The notes under the pieces were generated by a model, which worked only from the letters and a program-made list of their open reading frames with translations, made no database searches and was not told the DNA's origin. From Gimesia aquarii (lineage in GTDB: Bacteria; Planctomycetota; Planctomycetia; Planctomycetales; Planctomycetaceae), in assembly GCF_007748175.1 (NCBI RefSeq), contig NZ_CP037422.1, positions 682,001 through 746,000 of the forward strand: a DNA stretch of 64,000 nt. The letters run 5' to 3'. Shown piece after piece: positions 1-8,481 of this stretch; positions within the stretch are counted from its first letter, which is position 1, and each line of letters starts with the position of its first letter. The position numbers and the translations under genes were made by a program.

Positions 1-743
1 ACTCTCCAGATTTCTTTGCCGGTCTGTGCATCATGAGCCGTCACATGGTCTGCTCCGAGGACATAAATGATTTCTTTACCATCGCGGCTGACGACAACGG
101 GAGTCGAATAACTCTGATTGGCTTCTTCCGGAGCATTGAGGTTACGAGTTTGTTTCCAGACTTCTTTGCCAGTGGCTTTATCAAAAGCAACAAGATATGA
201 GTTATCACTCTGCATGCAGGCAATGACGACCAAATCGTTTGTCAGAACAGGAGATGTTCCCAAGTCCCACCAAAGTGTGTCTTCTCCATAAATCTTCTGC
301 AGGTTTTTTTCCCAGAGGATTTTTCCGTCACGATTAATACAGGCTAAGTCCCCACTTTTGAAGTAGGTGAAAAGGTAATCGTCATCGACGGCCGGAGAAG
401 GGCTACTACCACTTCCTTTTTTGTGTTTACCCGCTCGCTCTGTCCCGAAGTCAACATGCCATTTTTCCTTACCGGAATTTTTATTCAGACAAATGACTCG
501 GTTTTTTCCACCAGTGGTGGTTGTCAGGAACAGGTCGTCTCCCCAGATTACGGGAGTCGAACCACTGACACCAGGAAAGTCGACTTCCCAGAGAATGTTT
601 TTTGAACTATTCCAGGAAACAGGATATCCGCTTCCCTGAGCGACGCCGTTTGAAGTTGGCCCTCGCCAACCAGGCCAGTTTCCGGCAATTGCGGTAGAAG
701 CGATGAACAGAGTTAGAGTGGCTGCTGCTATTAAAGCTTTCAT
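1..743 (-). CDS. PQQ-type beta-propeller repeat protein, secreted (C-terminus cut off by window edge)
   Basis: The reading frame runs leftwards from an ATG at 743 and leaves the window, so only about 247 N-terminal residues are visible. It starts with a clear signal peptide (MKALIAAATLTL, ending near an AIA-G site) and then shows repeated blades of the type GxxLWxxxL and TGKExW, typical of PQQ-binding-like or BamB-like beta-propellers. GAGG lies 6 nt before the ATG, which supports the start. In planctomycetes such proteins are usually exported and act as PQQ-dependent dehydrogenase-like or scaffold proteins. No catalytic residue can be assigned from this part. It is the last gene of a minus-strand run behind the sulfatase at 864, 120 nt away. 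Confidence 0.85.
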   Translation of the reverse strand, partial: MKALIAAATLTLFIASTAIAGNWPGWRGPTSNGVAQGSGYPVSWNSSKNILWEVDFPGVSGSTPVIWGDDLFLTTTTGGKNRVICLNKNSGKEKWHVDFGTERAGKHKKGSGSSPSPAVDDDYLFTYFKSGDLACINRDGKILWEKNLQKIYGEDTLWWDLGTSPVLTNDLVVIACMQSDNSYLVAFDKATGKEVWKQTRNLNAPEEANQSYSTPVVVSRDGKEIIYVLGADHVTAHDAQTGKEIWR

Positions 744-863
744 GTCGTTCCTCAGACTGTGTTAAACTTTGTTTGAGTTTGTATTGAGATTAAATTCATT
801 GTTTGTGGATGGAAAACATTTCTCGGTAAGAACCCTGATTATAGCATGAGCTGAAACCGGATT

Positions 864-2375
864 TCATTCAGAATCGAAGTATTTTTCTATGATCCAGCGA
901 GGTTGATGTTGGTCTGGTTTGCGCTTTCGTCCTGTTAAATCAATGGTTTCAGACTTGGGATGGTCGGATGTGAGGGGTTGTTTGTCGTCCGTTTTTTGCT
1001 GCCAGGTTTTCAGTAGCGCCAGCATGTTCTGAACACGTTTTTTCTCCCTTGGTTTTTGGGAAAGATCATGTAATTCCTGCGGATCATTTTTAAGATCAAA
1101 TAACTGTGTTTTATTGATTTGCGGATAGCGAATCAATTTCCAGCGATCGTCTCTGACAGCCCGCATTAAGTCTTCATAGGTAGTGAAGAGGGAATCACGG
1201 ACTCGGTCTGTATCCCCTCTCCAGATCGGAGCCAGGTCAGAACCTTCCACTCCTGCGGGAACGGGCGTGTGAGTTAAATCGCAGACTGTTGGAAAAATAT
1301 CGTACAAATACACGAGTGCTTCACTGGATTTGTTTTGGGGTATACCCGGTCCTGAAAAAATCAGCGGAGATTTCATGCTGTGTTCATACAAATTTTGTTT
1401 TCCAAGTAAACCATGACTGCCGACTGCCAGTCCGTGATCGGATGAAAAAATGATGATTGTGTTTTTATCGAAACCATTTTTTTTGATGACGTTCAGGATA
1501 CGACCTATTTGCGTATCCATATCAGTGATCATCCCATAATACTCTGCCAGTTGTTCTTGCACGATTTTGGGATCTCGAGGCCAACCGGTTAACGATTCGT
1601 CTCGACCTGTCATCCAGCCATTATTAAAGGGATGTTGTGGCATGAAATTTTTAGGTAGCGGAGGGGGATTTTTTTTGTAAGCTTTCATTGCCGCAGCAGG
1701 AGGCATTCGTGGATCATGCGGGGCTGTGAACGCAACGTAGGCATAGAATGGTTTCTCTTTTGGATGCTGGTTCAAAAAGTCAACGGTCGCATCGACGAAC
1801 AGCTCACTCGAAAATTTATCACCAGTGCGTTTGTTTTGAAACTGACCTTCTTTCAAGTCCATCACGGGAACTTTTAAATGGTTGGACATACCTCCAATGA
1901 AGGCAGCTGTTCCTGTTGTAAAACTTTTTTGAAACGAATCGCGGTGATTGTGCCATTTACCTGTTCCAAATGTAGTGTAACCCGACTGCTTCAACAATTG
2001 TGGTAGGGTAATAACCCCTTTGAGATTCATGGGAACACGATAAAGCGAGCGTCCACTGTTGAGCATCGCTCGGCTGGGTTGGCAGACCGCGCCATGAATG
2101 GAACCCATACAAAACGCATTTCGAAAACTAAAACCGGTTCTGACAAGCTGATCCAGATTCGGAGTCTGAATGTGTGGGTTATCGTAAGCAGAAAGTGCAT
2201 CAGCACGTTGATCATCGCTGAAGAGAAACAGAATATTTGGTCGCGACGGAGCCTTTGATTCCGCAGAAGCTCTGTTTGAGATGAGGAACAAACAAGATAT
2301 AAACAAGATAACCAAGAAAGACTTTCGGAGATGTGCAGTCATAGCGAGTATCCGGCAGGAATAGAGTGAAGGCAT
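864..2375 (-). CDS. Secreted formylglycine-dependent sulfatase
   Basis: A type I sulfatase that would hydrolyse sulfate esters, probably of polysaccharides, outside the cytoplasm. The N-terminal hydrophobic stretch ends at RASA, a good signal-peptidase site. The metal-binding FSDDQ follows at about residue 52. The CQPSR motif at 98-102 is the canonical C-x-P-S-R core whose cysteine becomes formylglycine, and a downstream SSDHG supplies further metal ligands. Length (503 aa) is normal for the family. The ATG at 2375 gives an 11-residue extension before a second ATG at 2342 that would make a tighter signal peptide. Neither has a good ribosome-binding site. The substrate cannot be read from sequence. 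Confidence 0.93.
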   Translation of the reverse strand: MPSLYSCRILAMTAHLRKSFLVILFISCLFLISNRASAESKAPSRPNILFLFSDDQRADALSAYDNPHIQTPNLDQLVRTGFSFRNAFCMGSIHGAVCQPSRAMLNSGRSLYRVPMNLKGVITLPQLLKQSGYTTFGTGKWHNHRDSFQKSFTTGTAAFIGGMSNHLKVPVMDLKEGQFQNKRTGDKFSSELFVDATVDFLNQHPKEKPFYAYVAFTAPHDPRMPPAAAMKAYKKNPPPLPKNFMPQHPFNNGWMTGRDESLTGWPRDPKIVQEQLAEYYGMITDMDTQIGRILNVIKKNGFDKNTIIIFSSDHGLAVGSHGLLGKQNLYEHSMKSPLIFSGPGIPQNKSSEALVYLYDIFPTVCDLTHTPVPAGVEGSDLAPIWRGDTDRVRDSLFTTYEDLMRAVRDDRWKLIRYPQINKTQLFDLKNDPQELHDLSQKPREKKRVQNMLALLKTWQQKTDDKQPLTSDHPKSETIDLTGRKRKPDQHQPRWIIEKYFDSE

Positions 2376-2481
2376 GGATGATGTATGAATTACTTTTATG
2401 TTATAGCAAAGTGAGACAATCTTCGAATCCTACCATGTTTCTTTGGCAAGATCCCGCGATTTATTATCTTCATTAATGAAA

Positions 2482-3810
2482 TCAGTCGATTTTGAAGAAA
2501 CGACGGCCTTTAAGCTCAAAACGTGGTAATGCTCCGGGGGCAACTGTACTGACTTCTGCATGGAAATTGAGGCGATCTTTGATGGTATTGCTGACATCGG
2601 TAATAAGCTGACTTTGCTGTTCCTCACTAGTAAGAGCCCCAGTTGGTTCTAGTTCAATTTTCATATGTTGCATCGCTCGTATCGTGTGGACTTCAATTCG
2701 ATACTCCGCGATCTGATCGAACGTGCGGAGAATTGCTTCGAGGCTCGAAGGGAATACATTGTTGCCACGAATAATGACCATGTCATCTGCGCGGCCAAGA
2801 ATGCCGCCTTTTAATCGTAGTAATGAGCGACCGGAAGGGCAGTCTGTTGTATCTTCGCAGACTAAGTCACCTGTGCGGTAACGAATCAAAGGCGAGCCGA
2901 TTCGTCCTAGATTAGTGATGATTAACTCTCCTTGTTCCCCTTTAACAACTGGCTGTAAAGTTTCCGGGTTCACGATCTCAGCAATACATTCAGTTTCGAG
3001 AATGTTTAAGCCTCCCGGATTTTCCAGAGGTTCAATACCGAGTGCACCAATTTCTGTCATTCCCCAATGATCGAAGACGCGCGCTCCCCAGGCTTGACCA
3101 ATACGTAGCTTGGTCGCTTCAATGTTGCCCCCCGGTTCACCGGCAACAATTAATGCACGCACGCGACTCATTGCGAGATTGATGTTTTCTGATTCTGCCA
3201 CTTCTGCCAGCCGCAGAGCATAAGTGGGAGTACAGCAGATCGCGGTGATTTTGTTATCCAGAATCATTTGCAGTCTGGCTTCACTTCCCATGCCGCCACC
3301 CGCCAGGCAAAAATGACCAAGTCGTGTGGCACCTTCAAAGGCAGCCCAAAAACCCACAAAAGGACCAAATGAGAACGGAAAAAATAACCGATCTTCTGGA
3401 TAGAGTCCTACCATGCGATAAATTTGTGACCAGCATTCACCAAACCAATCCCAACTTGCCTTGGTATCGAGCCAACGCATCGGAGAACCTGTTGTTCCCG
3501 ATGTTTGGTGCATGCGTGTGTATTTTTCTACAGGATAAGTCAGATTTGAGCCATAGGGTGAGTGGGCTAGATGATCTTCTACTAATTCCGTTTTGGTTGT
3601 AACCGGCAATTTTTGCAGATCGGATAAGTTTTGAATCGCGTCACCTGAAACTCCGGCAGCCTCCCACTTCTTGCTCCAGAAAGGGTTCGTGGCAGAGACT
3701 TCTTTCAGAAGGCCTTGTAAGCGTTGCAGTTGGCGTGCTTCGATTACGTTGCGATTCTGATTTTCCGGCAGTTTTTGTGGATCATTCATACAATTACTTG
3801 TTTGCTTCAT
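2482..3810 (-). CDS. Phenylacetate-CoA ligase-like AMP-forming enzyme (PaaK family)
   Basis: An adenylate-forming enzyme of the PaaK type, which would activate an aryl or other carboxylic acid to the acyl-AMP and then the CoA thioester. Visible are the P-loop TSGTTGSP at 103-110, the YRTGDLV motif and the C-terminal GRADDMVIIRG segment. Length (442 aa) is normal. No other paa genes (PaaABCDE, PaaG, PaaZ) lie nearby, so phenylacetate is not a safe substrate assignment. Many planctomycetes carry such stand-alone PaaK homologues. The start at 3810 is the first ATG; a second at 3789 is equally possible. It is transcribed toward the sulfatase at 864-2375 with a 106 nt gap. Confidence 0.85.
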   Translation of the reverse strand: MKQTSNCMNDPQKLPENQNRNVIEARQLQRLQGLLKEVSATNPFWSKKWEAAGVSGDAIQNLSDLQKLPVTTKTELVEDHLAHSPYGSNLTYPVEKYTRMHQTSGTTGSPMRWLDTKASWDWFGECWSQIYRMVGLYPEDRLFFPFSFGPFVGFWAAFEGATRLGHFCLAGGGMGSEARLQMILDNKITAICCTPTYALRLAEVAESENINLAMSRVRALIVAGEPGGNIEATKLRIGQAWGARVFDHWGMTEIGALGIEPLENPGGLNILETECIAEIVNPETLQPVVKGEQGELIITNLGRIGSPLIRYRTGDLVCEDTTDCPSGRSLLRLKGGILGRADDMVIIRGNNVFPSSLEAILRTFDQIAEYRIEVHTIRAMQHMKIELEPTGALTSEEQQSQLITDVSNTIKDRLNFHAEVSTVAPGALPRFELKGRRFFKID

Positions 3811-4142
3811 TCAGAGGCATAAGGGAAGGTTATTTCATGGTATCTCTTATTCTGTCGCAACTTGAATGATTTTCCAACCTAAAGCCCTATCTACGAGAGA
3901 AATTATCATCTGGAAACGAGTATAGAACAATCGTCGAAAAGAGTTATTAAATAAAGAGTTATTAAAGTGAAACTATCTAACATGACCAATTCAACAACCA
4001 CTCAAGTCATGAAATGTGGAGGACGATGATATCGATACAGTAGGCTGTCCTGATTGAAGAAAGAGATAGGGTTCAGATGAGAATCAGGATCACCTGAACA
4101 TTGCCAACAACAACAGAACTGACATCCGGAGACGAGAGATTT
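3811..4142. other. Divergent intergenic region with a 15-bp tandem repeat
   Basis: This 332-nt stretch separates the minus-strand PaaK-like gene from the plus-strand unknown gene at 4143 and should hold both promoters. No convincing gene is present. At 3938-3967 the unit AAAGAGTTATTAAA(T/G) occurs twice head to tail, which could be an operator or simple slippage. A TTG at 4101 would extend the downstream gene by 14 residues but lacks a ribosome-binding site. Confidence 0.5.
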
Positions 4143-4673
4143 ATGGGAGCGGACGGTAGTAGTAAAGAGTTGAAACTTGGGTTCCTGGCCACGATTGAAT
4201 GTGCGGATGGTGCATTAATTGGTGGTTTACTGGTCACCAATCATTTTGGCAGGCCATTAGAGTTTCAATGTACCACTCCTGTAAAACCGAACCGAACACA
4301 AGAAGTTTTATATGGTCCGACACTTGTTCCTTTTCTCGTTGGCGAGGTAATAGGCCAGACATTGGTACAAAAGATGAATGTCAAACCGAATTTGATTCTG
4401 GTTGAGCAAGATCAGGCTATGGAATTGCAAAAACACATTTCGATTCCTGTGGCTATTTTGTCTGATGTGGAGCAAATCCTGGATGAGAATGCTTCTTTTA
4501 TTATCGAAGAAGTAGGTAAGAACAAACTACGGTTCGATGCCGGTCATCAAGCAGGGCGAGTCGCAATTGAGAATACCAGCAAAAAAATACCCGGTGATGC
4601 CGACCTTGGGGAACCTTTTGAGCGTGTGCGCGAAGCCTTGAATGAAGCTATCAGAATGGGTTCATCCCGTTGA
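4143..4673 (+). CDS. Conserved-looking protein of unknown function upstream of SNF2 helicase
   Basis: A 176-residue soluble protein that I do not recognise. The ATG at 4143 is preferred over the TTG at 4101 because GGAGACGAG lies about 10 nt upstream. The N-terminal half alternates hydrophobic beta-strand-like segments (LGFLATIE, GALIGGLLVTN, LVPFLVGEVIG). The C-terminal part is charged and helical, with no signal peptide or membrane helix. No metal motif or Walker motif is visible. It lies 64 nt before the SNF2-family gene on the same strand and is probably co-transcribed with it. A regulatory or partner role is possible but unproven. Confidence 0.6.
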   Translation: MGADGSSKELKLGFLATIECADGALIGGLLVTNHFGRPLEFQCTTPVKPNRTQEVLYGPTLVPFLVGEVIGQTLVQKMNVKPNLILVEQDQAMELQKHISIPVAILSDVEQILDENASFIIEEVGKNKLRFDAGHQAGRVAIENTSKKIPGDADLGEPFERVREALNEAIRMGSSR

Positions 4674-4737
4674 TCTGATTTTCATGCTGGTAATGTGAAT
4701 TGATTCAGAAGAAGTTTGTTTCAGGTCAGGCGAGTAC

Positions 4738-6654
4738 GTGGAAAATTCAGAAACAAAACCAAATAGCGGAAATCATCAGGACATTTTCGATCATTCTGGT
4801 GGTCCACATTTTTTACCGCAAACAGTGGTTTCCAATTCAGCGCCGATTTCTCAAACCGATAAGCATAATCTCAAGCAGCAAATCGGCTGCGAGTCGATGG
4901 CGTTAGCGGTATCGACTTCTGTTTTTGCTTCGGGAATGAATGGCGCGCTCACACGTAAATTCAAAGTGGAAACATCGTCGGTTGACCTGCTTGAGCCGGC
5001 AGGCATGATGCCGAAATGGAAGCCGACTCGTCCACGCGTCAAAACCTTTGGTATGACATTTCCTGACGGTTTAGAATTTATTCCTCCCAAAGAAGAAAAA
5101 GAACCCGAGTCGGAAATTAATCAAATCAAAGGGCCGACACCGACAGACTCCGAAAACATGGAAAGTAAAAAAGCAACTAGGTTACAACCTCCGCCAAACG
5201 CATTGTCTTTAGAAGATCGACTCTTTTACCTGTTGCAGCCTCCATTAGAAACCTGGTTGGCGGGACAGGAATTGCTTATGCCGTTCGAACCATTTCCTTA
5301 CCAGTATGAGGGGATAGCCTGGCTGTTTTCGCAAAAGTCTGCATTGCTTGCTGATGAAATGGGGCTCGGTAAAACGATGCAGACAATTACTGGAGTTCGT
5401 TTGTTATTGCGGAGCGGTCAGGTTCGACGAATCTTATTGCTCTGTCCTAAGCCACTGATCCCCAATTGGCAGCGTGAATTTAAATTTTGGGCTGAAGAAC
5501 TACCCGTTACCATTGTACAAGGGGATTCGAATCGTCGCAAAATGATTTGGGAAATGCCAAATACACCGATCTTGATTGCCAATTATGAATCGATGACACG
5601 CGATTTTGAGGCGATGGGGGAAGAGAATATTCCCCGGTTCGACTTGGTCGTTCTTGATGAAGCACAAAGAATAAAAAATCGCAACTCTCGAACTGCAGAG
5701 ATTTCTCGCTCTATACCTCGTAAACGGAGTTGGGCTCTCACAGGTACTCCCATTGAAAATCGACATGAAGAAATGTCATCTTTATTTGAATGGATGGAAG
5801 TCGTTCCGCCACGGGCAACTCCTGATTTGCGGCAGCTCCAGGTACTTTCCAAAGAGTTTATTTTGAGACGGACTAAAGATCTGGTGATGACCGACTTACC
5901 GCCCCGTCTGGATCGCCCTGCCTTCTTAGATTTGAATCCCGCTCAGCAAATTGCGTATGAGACAGCTGAAAAAGATGGTGTGATTCAGCTGAATGAGATG
6001 GGAGATTCGATTACCGTACAGCATGTCTTTGAGTTAGTGCTGCGTTTGAAGCAAATCACTAATTTCGATCCGGTAACAGGGGAAAGCTCAAAACTGGATC
6101 GACTGGAAGCCGACATGGAAGAGATTGCCTCTAGTGGTGGCAAAGCAATTTTATTCAGCCAATGGACGAAGCCTTTGGATTTCATGGCTGAACGGTTAGC
6201 GCGTTTTGGGACTCTTGTCTATCATGGTGGAATTCCTACAAAACAACGCGAGCCCATTCTCGATCAATTCAAGCACGATCCGAATTCCCATTTACTGTTG
6301 ATGAGTTATGGTACCGGCGCTGTGGGCCTCAATTTACAGTTTGCCGGTTATGTATTTCTGTTCGACCGCTGGTGGAATCCAGCGATTGAGGATCAGGCAA
6401 TTAACCGTGCCCATCGGATCGGTCAGAAAACGCAGGTAATCGTAACAAAATTCATCTGTAACAATACGATTGAAGAACGTATTGATCTGGTCTTGCAGCA
6501 GAAACGAGAGTTATTTCATTCCATATTGGGAGATGGTGACACGACGTGCGAGTCGCGAAGCCTGACTGCGGCAGAAATTTTTGGTTTATTTGACCTGAAG
6601 CAGAAAAAAGGGGATGTGACTAAGAAAATTGCTCCACAAATCCCGGCTGCCTGA
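4738..6654 (+). CDS. SNF2-family DEAD/DEAH-box ATPase (RapA/Snf2-like)
   Basis: A 638-residue Snf2-type ATPase or translocase. Motif I DEMGLGKT is at 206-213, followed by motif II LDEAQ, motif [11 protein letters not shown], and a helicase C domain with LFSQW, then [10 protein letters not shown] and NRAHRIGQ (motifs V and VI). All core motifs look intact. About 180 N-terminal residues before the ATPase core are charged, proline-rich and probably disordered, with no recognisable domain. The start is a GTG at 4738; an internal ATG at 4897 would remove 53 residues. Bacterial members move on double-stranded DNA or remodel RNA polymerase. There are no nuclease, methylase or other defence genes alongside, so a defence role is not indicated. 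It ends 15 nt from the convergent hydrolase gene. Confidence 0.92.
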   Translation: MENSETKPNSGNHQDIFDHSGGPHFLPQTVVSNSAPISQTDKHNLKQQIGCESMALAVSTSVFASGMNGALTRKFKVETSSVDLLEPAGMMPKWKPTRPRVKTFGMTFPDGLEFIPPKEEKEPESEINQIKGPTPTDSENMESKKATRLQPPPNALSLEDRLFYLLQPPLETWLAGQELLMPFEPFPYQYEGIAWLFSQKSALLADEMGLGKTMQTITGVRLLLRSGQVRRILLLCPKPLIPNWQREFKFWAEELPVTIVQGDSNRRKMIWEMPNTPILIANYESMTRDFEAMGEENIPRFDLVVLDEAQRIKNRNSRTAEISRSIPRKRSWALTGTPIENRHEEMSSLFEWMEVVPPRATPDLRQLQVLSKEFILRRTKDLVMTDLPPRLDRPAFLDLNPAQQIAYETAEKDGVIQLNEMGDSITVQHVFELVLRLKQITNFDPVTGESSKLDRLEADMEEIASSGGKAILFSQWTKPLDFMAERLARFGTLVYHGGIPTKQREPILDQFKHDPNSHLLLMSYGTGAVGLNLQFAGYVFLFDRWWNPAIEDQAINRAHRIGQKTQVIVTKFICNNTIEERIDLVLQQKRELFHSILGDGDTTCESRSLTAAEIFGLFDLKQKKGDVTKKIAPQIPAA

Positions 6655-6669
6655 GATCGACTCTTGATA

Positions 6670-7938
6670 TTATAGATTCCTCATGAGAGGACTGGATGTC
6701 ATCGCACCCGTTTCATCAGTGACATTGATAAACCAGATTTTTGTATTTCCTGGTGGCGCTTTGCCTGAGACTTTCCTCCCTTCAATTTTTAGTGGGATTG
6801 AATACCACTTTCTTTCCGGGTTAGGACCATCATCGGTTGTGTATTGCAGAACTGCTGTTTTCACTAGGGCAGACTGAGACAATTCTGCTGATATTCTTTC
6901 GCCTTTCATCACGGGGCTCTGAACCAGCGGTAAGGCTGTCGTGTGGTTGAGTTTTTCATTAATGAACTTTGCAATCTCTTGAGGTGCCCAACCAGTTGGG
7001 TGGCTATGTCGCATGTTGACTTTAATACGAATGTTACGCGGCGTAGATTCAGGAACGGCTTCATAACTTTTCTGGTAAGCACTCAACCAGTATGCGAAAT
7101 CATTCGTGCCATTAACAAAAAAGATTGGCATTTGAATTGCAGGCAGATATTGCCCCGGATCATAGAGTTGCATCCAACGCTTGGCGTCTTTGGGGGGAAG
7201 CTTAGTGATCGATTTTTCAAAAACCGAGTGATTATCCAAGAAACCACACCCATAAACGGGGACAGCCGCCTCGAAGCGATTGTCAAGTCCCGCAACAATA
7301 CAAGTTAGGTAGCCACCCCATGAGATGCCCGTCACAGCCGTACGGCCTTGATCAACTTCAGCAAACGAGCAGATCAGTGAGTGTGCCAAAATGACATTGG
7401 CCGGTGCGTGATAACACCAGTGTTCTGAAATATCAGATTTGATAGCATCAAATTTTTCGACATGTGATTGATTTGGTCCACCCTCAGCAAGCCGTGTTCT
7501 ATTTTTGCGATCATGTGGATTTTTACCCTCAACAGGCTGGAAACCAGCCAGATCCATGGCAATAGCTGCATAGCCTTTCTGGACCCATAATTCGACCCAT
7601 TCTTTGAACGCAGTTCCGCCCCCACCATGGACCAGCACGATTCCAGGAAAGCGCGATGGATTCGTTGGGTCTACCTTGGGTGAACCATAATAGGCAAAGA
7701 CTTTTGTTGGTTTTTCCTGATAATCCAAGCCTCGATACATTAGTGACTTAATCGAAGAATTCTGATCAACCCATTCAAATTTTGGTGCTTTACTGAGCTC
7801 TTTCAAATCCCAGGGAGTGGTCTTGGGAAGGCGGGAATTTGGTTTTATTGGTTCTGCTGCCTGCAAGTGGCCAGAGACAAGCGCACAGAGAAGTAGTAAA
7901 AATTTAATGTGTCGAAATAGATTCATCAAAATAACCAT
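6670..7938 (-). CDS. Secreted alpha/beta hydrolase (acetylxylan esterase / dienelactone hydrolase-like)
   Basis: A 422-residue exported serine hydrolase. The N-terminus carries a signal peptide ending near LQAA-E. The oxyanion-hole segment VLVHGGGG is at about 102-108, and the nucleophile elbow GISWGG is at 204-209 (Ser206). An aspartate in NGTNDF and a histidine in MRHSHPTGW complete a plausible Ser-Asp-His triad. An extra C-terminal beta-rich segment of about 80 residues follows the hydrolase fold. Such enzymes deacetylate or de-esterify plant or algal polysaccharide. The ATG at 7938 is given; one at 7926 gives a shorter signal peptide. It converges on the SNF2 gene. Confidence 0.85.
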   Translation of the reverse strand: MVILMNLFRHIKFLLLLCALVSGHLQAAEPIKPNSRLPKTTPWDLKELSKAPKFEWVDQNSSIKSLMYRGLDYQEKPTKVFAYYGSPKVDPTNPSRFPGIVLVHGGGGTAFKEWVELWVQKGYAAIAMDLAGFQPVEGKNPHDRKNRTRLAEGGPNQSHVEKFDAIKSDISEHWCYHAPANVILAHSLICSFAEVDQGRTAVTGISWGGYLTCIVAGLDNRFEAAVPVYGCGFLDNHSVFEKSITKLPPKDAKRWMQLYDPGQYLPAIQMPIFFVNGTNDFAYWLSAYQKSYEAVPESTPRNIRIKVNMRHSHPTGWAPQEIAKFINEKLNHTTALPLVQSPVMKGERISAELSQSALVKTAVLQYTTDDGPNPERKWYSIPLKIEGRKVSGKAPPGNTKIWFINVTDETGAMTSSPLMRNL

Positions 7939-8032
7939 AATAGTTCAGAGCAAAGAAACTGGATTGAACTAAAATTATCTGATATGAGAACAGGGTTCGC
8001 AATGGAACTATGTTGGCACTTAGATATTGTGT

Positions 8033-8467
8033 TTAAAAGAGCAAACGATAGAGGGCAGAACAAAAGATGATTGCGATCGTGATTACCGAACCGATTATAC
8101 TGACACAGACAGCGGCTGTACCTGCTTTAAAAGTGTTTTGTGACTCTGCCGGTAAATGGTTGCCGAGCAACTTCCAGATCGATTTCAAAACTTGGTTAAA
8201 CATTTGAGCGCACAATACGGTTGTCATTGCCAGAACAATAATTGCCCAGTGTGTTGCCGATAAACCTAGCAACATGGCACCGGCAATGACGGCGCTCCCG
8301 GTAAAGAAGTGTATGAAGAACGTACTGTCCAGGCGGATTCCGAATGTGATACCACGTTCGGCGTCAACAAGACGTTGCCTCCATTCAGATCGTAATTTTG
8401 TTGTCACTTCGCGTGGTGCTGAACCTGCACGATGTTTTTTAACTATAGTATTCTGAGATTTAATCAC
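8033..8467 (-). CDS. Diacylglycerol kinase (DgkA)-fold membrane protein, probably catalytically inactive
   Basis: A 144-residue protein with three hydrophobic helices in the DgkA or undecaprenol-kinase arrangement. Those enzymes phosphorylate diacylglycerol or undecaprenol. The helix-2 signature A-E-x-x-N-x-x-x-E is here AQMFNQVLK. The Asn is kept (N91), but the residues matching E. coli Glu69 and Glu76 are Gln88 and Lys95. The downstream K-D motif is KA, so metal-ATP chemistry is unlikely. It starts with GTG at 8467, 15 nt after the lptD stop, with AGGA in the gap, so it is almost certainly the second gene of the lptD operon. A structural or lipid-binding role in the envelope is inferred only. 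Confidence 0.75.
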   Translation of the reverse strand: MIKSQNTIVKKHRAGSAPREVTTKLRSEWRQRLVDAERGITFGIRLDSTFFIHFFTGSAVIAGAMLLGLSATHWAIIVLAMTTVLCAQMFNQVLKSIWKLLGNHLPAESQNTFKAGTAAVCVSIIGSVITIAIIFCSALYRLLF

Positions 8468-8481
8468 CGTCGAAATTCCTG

